From Larus michahellis (lineage: Eukaryota > Chordata > Aves > Charadriiformes > Laridae): a DNA stretch of 64,000 bases. Positions 62,766-64,000 of the stretch are shown one piece after another. The DNA lies in the NCBI RefSeq assembly GCF_964199755.1, contig NC_133897.1, forward strand, positions 70,240,661-70,304,660, in the 5' to 3' direction. Position numbers and translations under genes: made by a program. Position 1 is the first letter of the stretch. Each line of letters opens with the position of its first letter. A model generated the notes under the pieces. The model did no database searches, was not told the DNA's origin, and saw only the letters and a program-made list of their open reading frames with translations.

Positions 62766-64000
62766 AAGAAAAATACATTTTCTGAAATGGGAGATACATA
62801 TTTCATCTTAAAGCAGTCTCTCTCTTTTGGATCCTTCTGTTGTAAACCTGGGCTTAAGCAGTAAAAGGATATGGTGGCAGAACTGGGTTTTATTCTGGAT
62901 CTGGCACAACGTTGCTAAGGGACTCTGGCTGTTTCCTTGTCCTCTCTGAAACTGTTTCCACATGTGCAAAATCCAATTCTGATTGTTACACACCTCCCAG
63001 AGTAGTGACCACAAAGCAGAGGAAGTTGCTACAGCAATATAAAATACTCTATGCAGAACTGGTATTTGAGACTAGCATGTAGCATGAACATTCAAGCAAC
63101 TGCCTTAATGTAATACGGGCAAAAGCCTCTCCCCTCTTTTTTCAGGGGATCTAACAAACCCTTAAAATTGTGGCAAATATCTACAGACAAAGTCTAAATG
63201 AAAAACAGAAAACATCTGAGTAGGTAAAGTATGTTTAAGGTCTTTCTTTCATACCCATAACAGCTCACAAACAAAACAAAAAACTAGACAAACAGTCTGC
63301 CCTTAAGGAAACTTGACTACTAATGCTGATCTTCTAGAATGGAAGATGGAGTTCAGAGGAATCTTTTAAAAATATTTGTAACTTCCAGTCAATTTGTCAA
63401 TCACATGGATTCTGGTGGCATGAGTAAACAAATACTTGGGTTCTTTAAATTTTATTTTGTTTTTTTAAACAAGCTAAGCCTGTGGTGAAGTTAGGCTACC
63501 ACGCTTGAAAATACGATGGTCTTTGTTAGGAAAGGCCATCCTTTCAGCTTCTTCAGTGAAATTATTTTAGATTATTTAAGATTGGCTGTTTTTGTTGGAA
63601 GCAATTCCTTAAGATACAATGCGTATTTCCAAGTGATTTAAGCACAATATGAAGTGGCAGTTGCTAAGGCAACAATATGCAATTCCTGTTTCAGTGATCT
63701 CTTTTAACAGCTGCATAAGCCCAGACAAGTAACAGTTATATGAGAATTTATAAATCATCTTGGTAAATACCCTATCAAGTCACTTCTCCAGAAATTACTT
63801 TAGGAACTTGCAATACCAATCTATTTTCTCAGACTAAAGTCTTGTCTACACTACTAAACTGCTCACCAGTGGCTCTGTCAGAAGGGTGCTGATGTAGCAC
63901 AGACCGATGTAATCCTGTGTTCAGCACAGATTCAGCATCACCAGCTGTTGGAGAGAATTGCCAGTAATGATAAAAGGCCCTAACATAAGTGTAACTTCAG

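Larger units (their letters stand above)
25600..64000 (-). other. CDKAL1: CDKAL1 gene, 3' part (three coding exons, two complete introns, one partial)
   Basis: The minus strand carries the last three coding exons of CDKAL1, the eukaryotic tRNA N6-threonylcarbamoyladenosine methylthiotransferase. The known enzyme has an N-terminal UPF0004 domain, a radical-SAM domain, a TRAM domain and a C-terminal ER membrane anchor. Only the TRAM domain and anchor are encoded here. The exons join in phase 0, in the order 55485-55402, 52144-51980, 25857-25651, and every junction has GT/AG ends on the minus strand. I looked for the preceding exon (a conserved SYSPYDHK-like stretch just before the TRAM in mammals) up to 64000 and did not find it, so it probably lies outside. 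The left limit is approximate and is set by the first possible poly(A) signal. Confidence 0.92.
55486..64000 (-). other. CDKAL1: CDKAL1 upstream intron, partial
   Basis: This is the intron upstream of the first visible TRAM exon. It begins at the acceptor at 55486-55487 (minus strand) and runs off the right end of the window. The only large element is the solo LTR at 58800-59563. I checked both strands for the preceding CDKAL1 exon and for other coding exons and found none. Short AT palindromes occur at 62724-62765. Confidence 0.75.

Overview
This is vertebrate, almost certainly avian, nuclear DNA. Four or more CR1 retrotransposon copies with the typical bird 3' end, together with two solo ERVL-type LTRs and an AT-rich, gene-poor background, point to a bird. 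The sequence alone does not fix the species. I see no prokaryotic genes, RNA genes or CRISPR arrays.

The only protein-coding gene I can support is the 3' end of CDKAL1, on the minus strand. CDKAL1 is the radical-SAM methylthiotransferase that makes ms2t6A at position 37 of tRNA-Lys(UUU). Three consecutive coding exons are visible, all with consensus splice sites and all joined in phase 0: 55485-55402 (28 codons), 52144-51980 (55 codons) and 25857-25651 (68 codons plus stop). Together they encode about 151 residues: most of the TRAM RNA-binding domain, a divergent linker and a C-terminal membrane anchor. The two introns are about 3.3 kb and 26.1 kb. The rest of the gene should lie beyond position 64000.

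Layout. 1-25600 is the 3' flank of CDKAL1. It holds AT-rich non-coding DNA, a GC-rich islet at about 4620-4995, a cluster of long but unconvincing ORFs at 5079-7900, a plus-strand CR1 at 21682-22320, and a solo LTR at 23944-24528. 25651-25857 is the terminal coding exon. 25858-51979 is the last intron, with three clear CR1 copies at 28112-28710, 32450-32960 and 43811-45064 (all in the sense orientation of CDKAL1) plus probable older relics. 51980-55485 holds the two upstream exons. 55486-64000 is upstream intron with a second solo LTR at 58800-59563, bounded by a perfect 5-bp target-site duplication.

I did not find an undescribed system. The best leads are the KTEL carboxy terminus on the bird CDKAL1 anchor, the opposed CR1 copies that bracket the last coding exon, an LTR with a perfect CRE element just downstream of CDKAL1 and pointing into it, a roughly 52-bp sequence present twice in the last intron, and several stretches that look like conserved regulatory DNA in the CDKAL1 neighbourhood.
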